64,000 bases of DNA from an uncultured Mycoplasmatota bacterium (GCA_900550255.1 URQZ01000002.1:1-64000); one strand, 5' to 3'; positions 16,139 to 25,278 are shown, counted from the stretch's first letter. Notes: generated by a model from the letters alone, not told the origin. A program made the numbers and translations.

Positions 16139-18340
16139 CTAATTTTCTTTATTCACTTGAATATCATATTTTTCTTTTAACGTTATATTAATGCTTGAAT
16201 TATCTGTAATTTCACTTCCAGCACCTAAGCTTTGACTTTCAACATAACCATAACCTTCAACATTATACTTAATTTTTAACATATCACATAAGGAAATAGC
16301 ATCCATTCTACTCCATCCAGTAATATCTGGCATTGTATATTTTTCATCATTAGTCATAAGAATTATTCTATCTCCTGAAACAATTGAAGTACCTTTTTTT
16401 ACTGATTGTCTAACAACTCTATCACCATTTCCAAGAACTAAGACATTAATTCCATTTGCTTCTAATTCTTGTTTAACGTTTTCAACTTTTTTACTTGTAT
16501 ATGATTTTACTTTAATTTTATTTAAAGTACTGTTATTTGTAACTTCTGTAAACATTTTCTTATATTTAGCTATACTTTTCATTAAATCTTTAACATTAGT
16601 TGATAAACCACTTGATTTTCCCCAAGTTGGTTTTTTCATAGCCGCATAAATAATTATTTCTGGATCATTCTTTGGATACATACCTGCAAAAGAGAAAATA
16701 TAAGCATTATCTCCCTCTATATATTTTCCGTTTTCTGATATTTGAGATGTTCCTGTTTTTCCTATAACATCAAAACCATCAATTCGATATGGATATCCTG
16801 TCGATCCCGGATCTGTTCCTTGAATAACATTATACATTAAATCTTTCATTTTATTAACGGTAGATGTTTTAACAAGTTGTTCACTCTCTTCTACTTTACG
16901 TTTATAATATGTTTTTTTAGTATTTGGATCTTCAATTTTCTTTACAATATGAGGCGTTAACATTTTTCCATTATTAGAAATCAAAGTTAAAGCTTGTAAT
17001 TGTTGAATTGGAGTTGCCGTTATACCTTGTCCAAAAGAAGCCGTTGCAACTTCAATTGGATAATTAAATTTAATGGAACCAGATACTTCACGAGATAATT
17101 CAATATTTGTTTTTTTACCAAAGCCATATTTATTTAAACATTCTCTTAAATCTTTTTTATCTAAATATCTATCCATAATGTTAACAACACCAACATTACT
17201 TGAATACTCATAACCTTTATCAAAAGTAATTGTTCCCCATCCATAATCATTCCAATCGGTAACCGTATCATCACCTATTTTAAATGTTCCAGATGTATAA
17301 GTATCATTTCCATTATAATTTCCTTTTTCTAAAGCACACATATAGGTGTATGTTTTCATCGTTGATCCTGGTTCATAGGCAATTGATAATAATGGATTTT
17401 CATAATTTGTTATATTTCTTTTATTTGGATCAAAAGAAGGTGTAGATGATGTTCCTAAGATATCTCCCGTTTTCGCATCCATAACTGATATTGTTACCCA
17501 TTCTGGAGAATATTCACTATCTATTTTTTTTACGGTTGATTCTAAAAATCTTTGAATATTAGCATCGATCGTTAAATGAATATCATAACCATTTAAAGCA
17601 TCAATTGAAACTTCTTTCGCACCTGTTATTTTATATCCATATCTATCTTGTTGATATTCTAAATATCCATCTGTTCCTTTTAATAAATCATCATATTTTG
17701 ATTCAATTCCAAGTTCTCCAACTATTTCTGTTTTTGTAACTTTTTTATCATAATCATCATAACTTTGAACTTCTTTTTTCTTAGCATATCCAACAACATA
17801 AGAAGCAAAATCACCATTAGGATAATACCTTTTTTGATCTTCAATAAAATCAATTCCTGGTAAATTAAGTTTTTCTATCTCTTCTTTTTTTAATTCTGTT
17901 ATTCCTTTAGAAGTACTTCCAAGTTCTACTTGATAAACTTTTTTTTCTTTTCCTTTGTTTAAGATATCTTTAAGATATGATGCATCCACTTCTAAAATAG
18001 GCGCTAAAGCGTTGGCTGTTGAGTCAACATCCACAACATGTAAAGGTTTAATAGAATTTTCACTTCTTTTTTCATTAGTATAAGCTATAACTGTATATGA
18101 ACTAACATTTAAAGCTAAAACATTATCTTCAGAATCATATATAGTTCCGCGAGTTGCTGGCAAAACTTTCTTTACTGTATTTCTTTTAGCCGAAAACTCA
18201 TCCATATCCTTTCCATAAACTTTATTAGATAAAGCTAAATAAGCAAATTGTAAATACAATAAAAAAATACAAATTAAAAAGAAAGCAAACATAACAATAG
18301 GTAAATTCCATGTTTTATTTTTCTTTTTCTTTGTATTCAT
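16139..18340 (-). CDS. pbpB: Penicillin-binding protein 2B / FtsI-type division transpeptidase with PASTA domains
   Basis: Class B penicillin-binding protein that cross-links peptidoglycan at the septum. One membrane helix lies at about 14-36, then a dimerisation domain (with PATRGTIYD at 61-69). The transpeptidase domain has active-site S326 in STMK (326-329), SSN at 380-382 and KTGT at 528-531. Two PASTA domains fill the C-terminus (about 609-665 and 666-722). At 733 residues it is full length. It lies directly after ftsL in the mraZ-rsmH-ftsL-pbpB division cluster. The sporulation paralogue SpoVD usually has one PASTA, so two PASTA and this position favour PbpB. Confidence 0.93.
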   Translation of the reverse strand: MNTKKKKNKTWNLPIVMFAFFLICIFLLYLQFAYLALSNKVYGKDMDEFSAKRNTVKKVLPATRGTIYDSEDNVLALNVSSYTVIAYTNEKRSENSIKPLHVVDVDSTANALAPILEVDASYLKDILNKGKEKKVYQVELGSTSKGITELKKEEIEKLNLPGIDFIEDQKRYYPNGDFASYVVGYAKKKEVQSYDDYDKKVTKTEIVGELGIESKYDDLLKGTDGYLEYQQDRYGYKITGAKEVSIDALNGYDIHLTIDANIQRFLESTVKKIDSEYSPEWVTISVMDAKTGDILGTSSTPSFDPNKRNITNYENPLLSIAYEPGSTMKTYTYMCALEKGNYNGNDTYTSGTFKIGDDTVTDWNDYGWGTITFDKGYEYSSNVGVVNIMDRYLDKKDLRECLNKYGFGKKTNIELSREVSGSIKFNYPIEVATASFGQGITATPIQQLQALTLISNNGKMLTPHIVKKIEDPNTKKTYYKRKVEESEQLVKTSTVNKMKDLMYNVIQGTDPGSTGYPYRIDGFDVIGKTGTSQISENGKYIEGDNAYIFSFAGMYPKNDPEIIIYAAMKKPTWGKSSGLSTNVKDLMKSIAKYKKMFTEVTNNSTLNKIKVKSYTSKKVENVKQELEANGINVLVLGNGDRVVRQSVKKGTSIVSGDRIILMTNDEKYTMPDITGWSRMDAISLCDMLKIKYNVEGYGYVESQSLGAGSEITDNSSINITLKEKYDIQVNKEN

Positions 18341-18352
18341 TATTACACCTCG

Positions 18353-18649
18353 TTAATCGTTTATTACAACCACATTATCATTATTATAAGCAAGTCCCAT
18401 ATTCGAAACAACTTCTTTTACTTTATCAAAAGAAGTAAGTTCATTAACTTTCATAGTTAAACTTTCATTCTTTTTTTCTTGATTATTTATTTTATATTCA
18501 AGTTGTTCAATACTCATATTCAGATGTCCAATTCCTGCTCCACAAAATATTTTCAAAACCATTGTAAAAACAAAAGCACAAATTGCTAAACTATATAATT
18601 TTTTCTCGCCTTTTGTTATACGAGCTTTAACTTTTTTCTTTTTTTTCAT
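18353..18649 (-). CDS. ftsL: Cell division protein FtsL
   Basis: A 98-residue bitopic division protein. A strongly basic cytoplasmic N-terminus (1-18) and one membrane helix (about 19-38) are followed by a leucine-zipper-like coiled coil outside the membrane (about 44-72). It ends in a short tail containing the DKVKEVVSNMGL segment common to FtsL/DivIC proteins. It lies between rsmH (1 base) and pbpB (12 bases), the standard order. Sequence identity in this family is low, so the call rests mainly on topology and position. Confidence 0.88.
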   Translation of the reverse strand: MKKKKKVKARITKGEKKLYSLAICAFVFTMVLKIFCGAGIGHLNMSIEQLEYKINNQEKKNESLTMKVNELTSFDKVKEVVSNMGLAYNNDNVVVIND

Positions 18650-18650
18650 A

Positions 18651-19574
18651 TTATCCCTCTTTTACTCTTTCAATTACCCTTAGTTTAGCGCTTCTAGCTC
18701 TTGGGTTATTTTCTATTTCTTCTTTTGTTGGTAACACTGTTTTAATGATTTTAAATTGTGGTAAATAAGAATCTGGTATGACAGGCAATTTTTTTAATTC
18801 ACTTTTGATATCACTAACTTTTTTAAATCTTTCTTTACAAATTTTATCTTCTAATGAATGAAATGTTATAACACAAATTCTTCCATTTACTTTTAACAGT
18901 TCTAAAGCTTGATTTAAAGCGGACGAAAAAACATCTAATTCTTTATTAACTTCTATTCTAATTGCTTGAAATACTTTTCGAGCTGGATGTTTTTCACGTT
19001 TATATTTTTCAGGAACGGAAGATTTAATAATATCAACTAGTTCTAAAGTTGTTTCAATTTTTTTACTTTTTCGAACATCTACTATTCTTTTAGCAATACT
19101 AGTAGCATATTTTTCTTCACCATATTCTCTGAAAATTCTAATCAAATCTTCTAACTGATATTCATTAACAACTTCATAAGCAGATAATTTTTGTTTTTGA
19201 TTCATACGCATATCTAATCTTGCATCTTCATGAAAACTAAATCCTCGTTCTTTTTCGTCTAATTGTGGACTAGATACTCCTAAATCAAATAATATTCCAT
19301 CTACTTTTGTTATTTTTCTTTTTTCTAATTCTTTTTTCATTTCAACAAAATTACTACTTATAATTTCATAATTGTTCCTTATTTTTTTTAATTTTTCAGA
19401 GCTGTTTTTTATTGCTTCTTCATCTTGATCAAATGCATAAAGATAACCATTTGGAATGTTTTTTAAAATATTACTACTATGTCCTGCATATCCCAAAGTT
19501 GCATCAACAATAATACTATCATCTTTCAGATTTAAATATTTTATACATTCGTTTAGTAATACGCTCTTATGCAT
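18651..19574 (-). CDS. rsmH: 16S rRNA (cytosine(1402)-N4)-methyltransferase RsmH
   Basis: Methylates N4 of C1402 in 16S rRNA. It starts with the typical HKSVLLNECIKYL, then the SAM motif DATLGYAGHSSNIL (about 20-33), the GILFDLGVSSPQLD segment (about 93-106) and GFSFHEDARLDMRM (about 111-124). The C-terminal ITFHSLEDKICKERFKK and NPRARSAKLRVIE are also present. At 307 residues it is full length. It is second in the mraZ operon and has a GGGGGA ribosome site. Confidence 0.97.
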   Translation of the reverse strand: MHKSVLLNECIKYLNLKDDSIIVDATLGYAGHSSNILKNIPNGYLYAFDQDEEAIKNSSEKLKKIRNNYEIISSNFVEMKKELEKRKITKVDGILFDLGVSSPQLDEKERGFSFHEDARLDMRMNQKQKLSAYEVVNEYQLEDLIRIFREYGEEKYATSIAKRIVDVRKSKKIETTLELVDIIKSSVPEKYKREKHPARKVFQAIRIEVNKELDVFSSALNQALELLKVNGRICVITFHSLEDKICKERFKKVSDIKSELKKLPVIPDSYLPQFKIIKTVLPTKEEIENNPRARSAKLRVIERVKEG

Positions 19575-19585
19575 TATAAGTCCCC

Positions 19586-20020
19586 CTAAATATTTAAATT
19601 TGTCGAAAATAGTTTATCAGCTATATCAGACAAATTTTCTTCATTATTTTCAATGAAACTGTTCCAATTTTCTTTACTCCAAATTTCTAATCTCTCGTTA
19701 ACACCTATAACGATACAATCTTTTAATAAATCAGAATATTTAATAAGTGGCATTGGTATATTAATACGTCCTTGTTTATCAAAGTTAACTTCTGTTGCTC
19801 CTGATAAAAAGAAACGCATGAAATTACGGGCATCTTTGGTATTAGGTAATTCTTTATATTTACTTATAACTTGATTCCATTCTTCTTTTGGATAAATAAA
19901 TAAGCAATTATCCAATCCACGGGTCACAATAAAACTCTCTCCAAGTTCATATCTCAATTTTGATGGAATTGTAAGTCTTCCTTTATCATCTATTTTTTGA
20001 TGATATTCCCCCATAAACAT
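19586..20020 (-). CDS. mraZ: Transcriptional regulator MraZ
   Basis: A 144-residue regulator with two SpoVT/AbrB-type halves, each containing the family motif: DDKGRLTIPSKLR near 12-24 and DKQGRINIPMPL near 84-95. It assembles into rings and binds repeated GTGG-type boxes ahead of its own operon, adjusting expression of the division genes. I place the start at the ATG at 20020, giving the family's usual MFMGEYHQKID opening. A GTG three codons upstream lies within the operator. Four 10-bp-spaced operator repeats lie directly upstream. The operon continues with rsmH, ftsL and pbpB. Confidence 0.96.
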   Translation of the reverse strand: MFMGEYHQKIDDKGRLTIPSKLRYELGESFIVTRGLDNCLFIYPKEEWNQVISKYKELPNTKDARNFMRFFLSGATEVNFDKQGRINIPMPLIKYSDLLKDCIVIGVNERLEIWSKENWNSFIENNEENLSDIADKLFSTNLNI

Positions 20021-20029
20021 AAAAATCAC

Positions 20030-20064
20030 CCACTTTTATCCACATTCTACCACTTCATACCACT
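20030..20064 (-). promoter_or_regulatory. MraZ operator: four GTGG direct repeats
   Basis: On the minus strand GTGG occurs at 20063-20060, 20053-20050, 20043-20040 and 20033-20030, an exact 10-base period (AGTGGTATGA, AGTGGTAGAA, TGTGGATAAA, AGTGGGTGAT). This is the arrangement known for MraZ binding sites in E. coli and mollicutes. It lies between the -10 element and the start codon. Confidence 0.9.
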
Positions 20065-20093
20065 ATTTTACTATTTTATAGGTATTTTGTAAA
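20065..20093 (-). promoter_or_regulatory. Promoter of the mraZ operon
   Basis: TTTACA (20093-20088) and TAAAAT (20070-20065) with 17 bases between. The first operator repeat begins directly after the -10, so bound MraZ should block initiation. Confidence 0.75.
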
Positions 20094-20102
20094 TAGTTTA
20101 AC

Positions 20103-20130
20103 AAAAAAAAGATAAGTTTTTCTTATCTTT
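20103..20130 (-). terminator. Terminator upstream of the mraZ promoter
   Basis: A 9-bp stem AAAGATAAG/CTTATCTTT (20108-20116 and 20122-20130) followed by a T-run on the minus strand. It ends the tcdA transcript and insulates mraZ. Confidence 0.75.
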
Positions 20131-20666
20131 TAATACTTACTTAAAAAATCGCCAATGTTATCAAAAATTTCATAAAAGAAATCTAATATATAATAAAATT
20201 TATTTTTAATTTTATGGTCTTTAGCATTACTAGTATCAATAATTAAAATAAATCCATCACTACATTTTTCTATTTCAATTTTTGCATTATATCTTTTATA
20301 CATTGTTTCTAAATGACTAAAGTCATAATTTTCATCAACGTATATATATATTGTTTTTTTATTTATGTACATACTATCTCTAACAAAGGTTTTAAAATAT
20401 TTTTTTAGTTCGTCAGCATTAGCAATAATATAGTCAAATCTTCGTCTACCAAATACCTTTCGTATTTTTTTTATAGGGATTGATTTTAATTTTTTTCCAG
20501 CTTTTCCTTTTTTATTAAGAGCATTACTATTTAATAAATCACAATTTACAATTTTGTTATTCTTTTCTATTAGATTTAAAATATTTTCTTCAGTTATTCC
20601 TATTCCAAGTAAATTACCATCTATATTTTTTACATATGACTTTAGATAACTATTTATTTTTTTCAT
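20130..20666 (-). CDS. Hypothetical protein, degenerate methyltransferase-like
   Basis: A 178-residue protein of uncertain type. The pattern GNLLGIGITEENI near the N-terminus, a following acidic strand (KIVNCDLLNSNA) and RRFDYIIANAD near 74-84 resemble strand/loop order of a class I SAM methyltransferase. However, no clear catalytic or SAM-binding motif survives, and the segment rich in Lys and Arg around 52-75 is unusual. I choose the ATG at 20666 because AGGTGGTAACA precedes it; a GTG three codons earlier lies in that ribosome site. It overlaps the tcdA end by 17 bases, so it is coupled to it. Function unknown. Confidence 0.6.
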   Translation of the reverse strand: MKKINSYLKSYVKNIDGNLLGIGITEENILNLIEKNNKIVNCDLLNSNALNKKGKAGKKLKSIPIKKIRKVFGRRRFDYIIANADELKKYFKTFVRDSMYINKKTIYIYVDENYDFSHLETMYKRYNAKIEIEKCSDGFILIIDTSNAKDHKIKNKFYYILDFFYEIFDNIGDFLSKY

Positions 20667-21354
20667 TGTTACCACCTGTTTTTATTATATCATTTATGAT
20701 ATAGCTTGTACATAACAAACCAGCTGTTGCAGGTACAAAAGAATTAGAAGGAATTGTTCCTTGTACTTTTTTAATTCCTTTTTCATCACTACAAACAACC
20801 ACCACTTTAGAATTTATTTTTTCATCTTTAACCATTTTTCTTATGTGTTTAGCAAGTGGATCATAACTTGTTTTTCTTATATCCATGATCTTTAGTTTTG
20901 ATGGATCTAATTTATTTCCCGTTCCCATCGATGATATTAATTTAACATTATATTTAATACTTTTTCTTATTAAATCCATTTTTGTTTTCAAACTATCACA
21001 AGCATCAACAATATAATCTAAATTATAATCAAATAAATGATCAATATTATTCTCATCAATATATTCTTTTACTTTAATTACCTCACAGTCAGGATTTATT
21101 TTTTTAATACGTTCTTCCCAAGCATCAACTTTATATTTATCAACACTGTCAATGGTTGCAATTATTTGTCTATTTATATTACTTTCATCAATTGTATCAA
21201 AATCAACTATTACTATTTTTTTTATGCCACATCTTACTATACTTTCAGTTGCATATCCCCCTACACCACCTAAACCAACTATCATAACGATTTTATCTTG
21301 GATAAGATTTAAATTTTCATTTCCTACTAATAATTCCAAACGTTCAAATTTCAT
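20650..21354 (-). CDS. tcdA: tRNA threonylcarbamoyladenosine dehydratase (TcdA/ThiF family)
   Basis: ATP-dependent enzyme that cyclises t6A37 of tRNA. The ThiF/E1-like nucleotide site is GLGGVGGYATESIVRCGI (about 27-44). The adenylation region reads VDFDTIDESNINRQ (about 50-63), with the DYIVDACDSLKTK segment near 114-126 and the SSMGTGNKLDP motif near 141-151. There are no CxxC zinc knuckles like those of MoeB. The length of 234 residues is typical. It is first in a two-gene unit with the unknown protein downstream. Confidence 0.92.
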   Translation of the reverse strand: MKFERLELLVGNENLNLIQDKIVMIVGLGGVGGYATESIVRCGIKKIVIVDFDTIDESNINRQIIATIDSVDKYKVDAWEERIKKINPDCEVIKVKEYIDENNIDHLFDYNLDYIVDACDSLKTKMDLIRKSIKYNVKLISSMGTGNKLDPSKLKIMDIRKTSYDPLAKHIRKMVKDEKINSKVVVVCSDEKGIKKVQGTIPSNSFVPATAGLLCTSYIINDIIKTGGNNEKNK

Positions 21355-21410
21355 AATAACACCTCAAATATTTATCATTATTATAATATATTTTTTAATA
21401 AAAAAAAACA

Positions 21411-21920
21411 TCATTTATGAGTTTTTCTTTTGAAGATAATAACTATATAATCAATTATCATTACAATTATTAACAAATAAGTTATATAATTTGGAATCAG
21501 ATAAATAAATTTATCAAATAATGGTTGGATAACATAAATTACAAGTACTGATCCAATCGCCCATATAAAGGATATTTCTAAAGAAATATATTTACCAATA
21601 TGAAATTTTAATTTTCGATAATCCCAAAAAGTTATGTGAAAAAACTTTTCTATTAATACTCCACCTATCCATTCTATTAATGTCAAAATTATCATCATAA
21701 TTATAGCTACAATTAATACTTCTAACCATTTTTTTAAAGTTAAAATTCTAAAAACTAATTTTGCTATTACTAATATTAAAACACTACCAACACCATAAAT
21801 TGGTGTCCAAGGCCCATGTAATATTCCACTACCACTGTCCTCTTTATTTATAAGATGAACAATATTTTCAATAAAAAAACCTAAAAAGGAATATAGAAAA
21901 AAACAATTGATATAGTACAT
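21411..21920 (-). CDS. Putative ABC-transporter-permease-like membrane protein (CmpB family)
   Basis: A 169-residue protein with four to five membrane segments. It matches the Bacillota family annotated as putative ABC transporter permease (CmpB-type). The signature is an N-terminal helix FFLYSFLGFFIENI followed by GILHGPWTPIYGVGSVL (about 33-49) and the central EWIGGVLIEKFFHITFWDY segment (about 83-101). Despite the name no ATPase partner is nearby, and the function is not established. It has its own TGGTGAT ribosome site and is isolated from tcdA by about 55 bases. Confidence 0.8.
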   Translation of the reverse strand: MYYINCFFLYSFLGFFIENIVHLINKEDSGSGILHGPWTPIYGVGSVLILVIAKLVFRILTLKKWLEVLIVAIIMMIILTLIEWIGGVLIEKFFHITFWDYRKLKFHIGKYISLEISFIWAIGSVLVIYVIQPLFDKFIYLIPNYITYLLIIVMIIDYIVIIFKRKTHK

Positions 21921-21966
21921 ATAATCACCATAAATATTATTCCACTTATTTTCCTTTTTATGTATA

Positions 21967-22344
21967 TTAATTAAAAGCTAATTCAACATCTATTTCTTCA
22001 TCTAAAATTGCTATTGTCAAAAAGATAATACCACTTACCAAAACGAGTGCTGATCCTATAAATGAAGCATACGTTAAATTTTTCTTTTTTTGACTATCAA
22101 AAGCATTTAAACTTTTTACATCATCATAACCATCTTTCGCAAAATAATAATAGATAATAACTAAAATTGAAAAAATTAAAATTATTAAATTTTGATATTC
22201 TTGTCTACTCTTTTCATCATTAAACAATATGAAATTTTTTTCTTTACTATTGGCATACCAACTTAGTATTATTATTCCAATATATATTATCCATATAAAA
22301 TTTTCTATTTTTATATCTTTTAATCTATCAAGTTTATCATTCAT
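21967..22344 (-). CDS. Hypothetical small membrane protein
   Basis: A 125-residue membrane protein of no recognised family. Three hydrophobic segments are visible (about 17-30, 52-66 and 92-112), with short charged loops between. The C-terminus is acidic (DEEIDVELAFN). The nearest good ribosome-site-like AGGTGAT lies too far from the ATG, so the start is uncertain. It lies between the rluA-type pseudouridine synthase gene and the CmpB-like membrane protein on the same strand. Function unknown. Confidence 0.6.
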   Translation of the reverse strand: MNDKLDRLKDIKIENFIWIIYIGIIILSWYANSKEKNFILFNDEKSRQEYQNLIILIFSILVIIYYYFAKDGYDDVKSLNAFDSQKKKNLTYASFIGSALVLVSGIIFLTIAILDEEIDVELAFN

Positions 22345-22367
22345 ACTATATGATATTAAAAAATCAC

Positions 22368-23219
22368 CTATTTTATAAGTGATTTATCATTAATTTTAAT
22401 ATTAAATTGTTCTGGTATTTTAGAACTATATTTTTCTATCTTTCCTGTTATAGGATTTTTTAATTCTAAAATATTAGCATGTAAATACAATCTTTTTTCT
22501 TTCTTTTTACTACCATATTTTTTATCACCAACTATAGGATGATTTATACTTTTCATATGAACACGTATTTGATTTTTACGCCCCGTTTTTATATTTATTT
22601 TTAACAAACTATACAATTTGTTTTCTTTTATTACTTCATATTCTGTTATCGCTTCTTTACCATCTTTAGAACAATAAACATATCCTTCTTTATTTTCTTT
22701 TAGTTTAGAATTAATAATACCTCTCTTTTTTTCTAAAACGCCTTCTACGATTGCTACATAATATCTACCAATAACAAGATCATTCCAATTATTTTGATAC
22801 AATTTTTTGATTTTTTCAGATTTAGCAAACATAACTACTCCAGATGTATCCCTATCTAATCTATGAATAATGAAAATATTATTGTTTTTATTTTTTGATT
22901 TTACATATTGACTAACTTTATGATAAAGTGTATTTATTTTTTCATTTTCTGTACTAATTGTAAGTAATCCTGCCTTTTTATTTACAACTATTATATTATG
23001 ATCTTCATATATTATTTCAAAATCATTTTTTAAACGATTTTTAACAATAGCAATCATGTCACCTTTTTTTAACATGTAATTAGCATTTGTTATCGTTTTT
23101 TGATTAACACTTATCTCTTTATATTTTAATAAGTTTTTAGCTTTCTTTTTTGTCATATCATTTATGTTGTTAACTAAATAATCTAAAATTTTTTCTTCTT
23201 TTAAAGTTTTGTATTCCAT
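22368..23219 (-). CDS. RluA-family 23S rRNA pseudouridine synthase
   Basis: Converts specific uridines in rRNA (or tRNA) to pseudouridine. An N-terminal S4-type RNA-binding domain (about 12-65) is followed by the catalytic domain with HRLDRDTSGVV at 119-129, in which D122 is the expected catalytic aspartate. The downstream GRKNQIRVHMKSINHPIVGD motif (about 213-232) is typical of the RluA/RluC/RluD group. At 283 residues it is a complete enzyme. Which uridine it modifies cannot be read from the sequence. Confidence 0.92.
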   Translation of the reverse strand: MEYKTLKEEKILDYLVNNINDMTKKKAKNLLKYKEISVNQKTITNANYMLKKGDMIAIVKNRLKNDFEIIYEDHNIIVVNKKAGLLTISTENEKINTLYHKVSQYVKSKNKNNNIFIIHRLDRDTSGVVMFAKSEKIKKLYQNNWNDLVIGRYYVAIVEGVLEKKRGIINSKLKENKEGYVYCSKDGKEAITEYEVIKENKLYSLLKINIKTGRKNQIRVHMKSINHPIVGDKKYGSKKKEKRLYLHANILELKNPITGKIEKYSSKIPEQFNIKINDKSLIK

Positions 23220-23255
23220 ATCATCACCACTTTATCTTTTTTTGAACATCACCAT

Positions 23256-23837
23256 TTATAATTTTAATAATTTCTTATTACCTAAATCATTTATCTCATA
23301 ATAAATTTTTTTCAAATAAGTGTTTGGAACTCGATTATCATAAAAAGCACTTAATTCTGGATAAACCTCTAAAATATGTTCTTCATAATCAGGCTTTTGA
23401 CCCTTAATTTTTGGTGATAAAAAATTATTATCATCATAACCATATACATATCCACATAAATACCTACATTTACTATCATTTACATTTAAAACATCATAGT
23501 ATTTGTAATTTTTGATATTATAGTTTCCGGTAGCCAAAGTATACCAATTACTGCGTACAACATTATGTATTCGTATTGCAATATATTTTTTACCATGAAC
23601 CCCTATAATATAACAATTTGTAATATCCACTTTGTAATCATATTCCTTAAATTCTTCTTTAAATTTTTGATTGATAAAATCCTTTAATTCGATAACTTCA
23701 TTTTTTAATGATTCTAATTCAGATTTTTTTGCCGATATTTTTTTATCAATTTCTTCCAATTCAAAATTTTTACTTTTCAATTTTTCTTCTACTTGCAAAT
23801 AAATACCAAGTTTTCTATAATTTTCTTTAAATTCCAT
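23256..23837 (-). CDS. Hypothetical protein with N-terminal coiled coil
   Basis: A 193-residue protein of no recognised family. Residues about 10-60 form a charged coiled coil (alternating Glu/Lys with Leu and Ile). The remainder is a small globular, tyrosine-rich domain with NVVRSNWYTLATGNYN and CRYLCGYVYGYDDNN near the middle. No membrane segment. The ATG at 23837 is preceded by an excellent AAGGAGG. It stands alone between the pseudouridine synthase gene and a 360-base gap. Function unknown. Confidence 0.65.
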   Translation of the reverse strand: MEFKENYRKLGIYLQVEEKLKSKNFELEEIDKKISAKKSELESLKNEVIELKDFINQKFKEEFKEYDYKVDITNCYIIGVHGKKYIAIRIHNVVRSNWYTLATGNYNIKNYKYYDVLNVNDSKCRYLCGYVYGYDDNNFLSPKIKGQKPDYEEHILEVYPELSAFYDNRVPNTYLKKIYYEINDLGNKKLLKL

Positions 23838-24201
23838 GTTCAAAACCTCCTTGTAATTACTTACTATTTTATCATAATTTTATTATTAAAACATTGTTTT
23901 TTTACTTATTTTTTATTACACTTAATTCATGTATCTTCAAACAATTTTAAATTAAGTTTTTTTACAATAGATAAAGACCACTTATCATCTAGATTTTATA
24001 ATAACACTTTATTAGAATATAGTTTTACTATAGTAAAGTTATTTTTGAATCTATCAAGATTTCTAAATCTCTAGATATTTTGAAAAAATCGCAAAATTTA
24101 TATCAAATAAAATCAGTCGTATTTCAGACTGAATATTTATATAAAGTTCAAATAGTTTAAACAGAATACTTTTTAATGTTTTAAAAGAAATAAAACACTT
24201 T
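23838..24201. other. Intergenic stretch without a gene
   Basis: About 360 bases of very AT-rich DNA between the coiled-coil protein gene and the PP2C-like gene. The only structure I see is a hairpin TCAGTC/GACTGA (24113-24118 and 24127-24132) followed by T-rich sequence on the minus strand, which could terminate the PP2C-like transcript. A -10-like TAAAAT near 23865 may serve the coiled-coil gene. Confidence 0.5.
24108..24132 (-). terminator. Possible terminator downstream of the PP2C-like gene
   Basis: A six-pair stem with an eight-base loop and TTTTATTT on the minus strand, about 70 bases after the stop codon. Weaker than the other terminators in the window. Confidence 0.4.
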
Positions 24202-25035
24202 TTAATTTTTAAATAATATTAAAGTTTTTTCTTTACCATATTTTTCACAATCAATTTTAGATTTGTTTTCAATAAATTTTTCAAATTTTTCTTTATCAAA
24301 ATCCAATATTTGTGATATAAATTCTTTATCATGTAGAAAATTTGTAAAACCATCACTATATACTACTATTATATCACCATCTGCTAGTTCAACTTGTCCA
24401 GTTTTTATAAATTTTATAGCCGACTCTTCACCCGTAATAGCCCCATAGGATACACATTTATTATCTTGTATATTACTTAAATTATTTCTATAATCTCTTC
24501 TAACTATTACTCGTGATTCTGGTAAATTCCAAGGAATGCCAATTTTATTAATATATGGATCGCTATATAAATTTTTATCATCTTTCGTTTGAAATCTAAT
24601 ACTTCCTAACCTATCGTATACAATTACACCACAATCACAAATATAAGCATAATCTAAAATGTTATTTTTAATATTAATACATGAAGCAACAGCTCCATAA
24701 TAATCATTTTCAAGATAATCACATTTTAAAATATATTTATTATTTAACTTTCTAACACTTTCATTACATTTAATCAATTTTTCCATCAGTGATCCGTTAG
24801 TTTTTGAAAAAGTATCACATATTGTTTTTGCTGCTAATTCAGCACCACTAGGTTTTGGATATTTTTCTAAAAATTCCTCATTAGAACATACTGATAAATC
24901 ACTAACTCCAATAGGATCTCTAGTTATTCCATCAGCAACAATTGCTTCTGTTTCAGTTGCATAGAATTGATCTTCAATAGGAAATTCAAAATTGCTTGTC
25001 TTAATGTTATCAAATGTATTTTTATATATTAACAT
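24202..25035 (-). CDS. PP2C-like protein phosphatase
   Basis: A 277-residue cytoplasmic protein with the layout of a PP2C metal-dependent serine/threonine phosphatase. It has an early acidic motif VADGITRD, an SGAELAAKTICDTF helix, the GAVASCINIKNN strand pair with YICDCG, the late VELADGDIIVVYSDGFTNF block, and an ending EKTLILF. The metal-binding Asp-Gly pairs appear in both expected places. It is not a typical PrpC: no partner kinase gene is adjacent, and the family resemblance is to divergent PP2C-like proteins. I place the start at the internal ATG 25035, where a GTAGAG lies upstream; the ATG nine codons earlier (25062) has no ribosome site. Confidence 0.65.
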   Translation of the reverse strand: MLIYKNTFDNIKTSNFEFPIEDQFYATETEAIVADGITRDPIGVSDLSVCSNEEFLEKYPKPSGAELAAKTICDTFSKTNGSLMEKLIKCNESVRKLNNKYILKCDYLENDYYGAVASCINIKNNILDYAYICDCGVIVYDRLGSIRFQTKDDKNLYSDPYINKIGIPWNLPESRVIVRRDYRNNLSNIQDNKCVSYGAITGEESAIKFIKTGQVELADGDIIVVYSDGFTNFLHDKEFISQILDFDKEKFEKFIENKSKIDCEKYGKEKTLILFKN

Positions 25036-25062
25036 ATTTATCTCTACTTTCTTTTTTATCAT

Positions 25063-25278
25063 TATACAAATGTGTTTTTAAGTTTATTATATCAACTTAA
25101 TTCTAATTTTATCATAAAATCAAACATATTAAAACTCAAACTTTCTATAGTTCGAGTTTGATATCATTCTAACGTGAGGGATTAAATTATTTCAAACTTT
25201 TACTTATAAACAGTTTTATAATAAGATTTTAACAAAGAATAGAAAAAGCACAATAATTTAATCACTTTGATTCTTCTC
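25063..25278. other. Gap between the PP2C-like gene and tRNA-Thr
   Basis: No gene. It holds a hairpin at about 25125-25172 that closely resembles the tRNA-Cys terminator region at 45758-45800 when read on the minus strand (AAACTCGAACT and AGTTTGAGTTTTA in common). A TATAAT near 25098-25093 (minus) may be the -10 of the PP2C-like gene. Confidence 0.4.
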
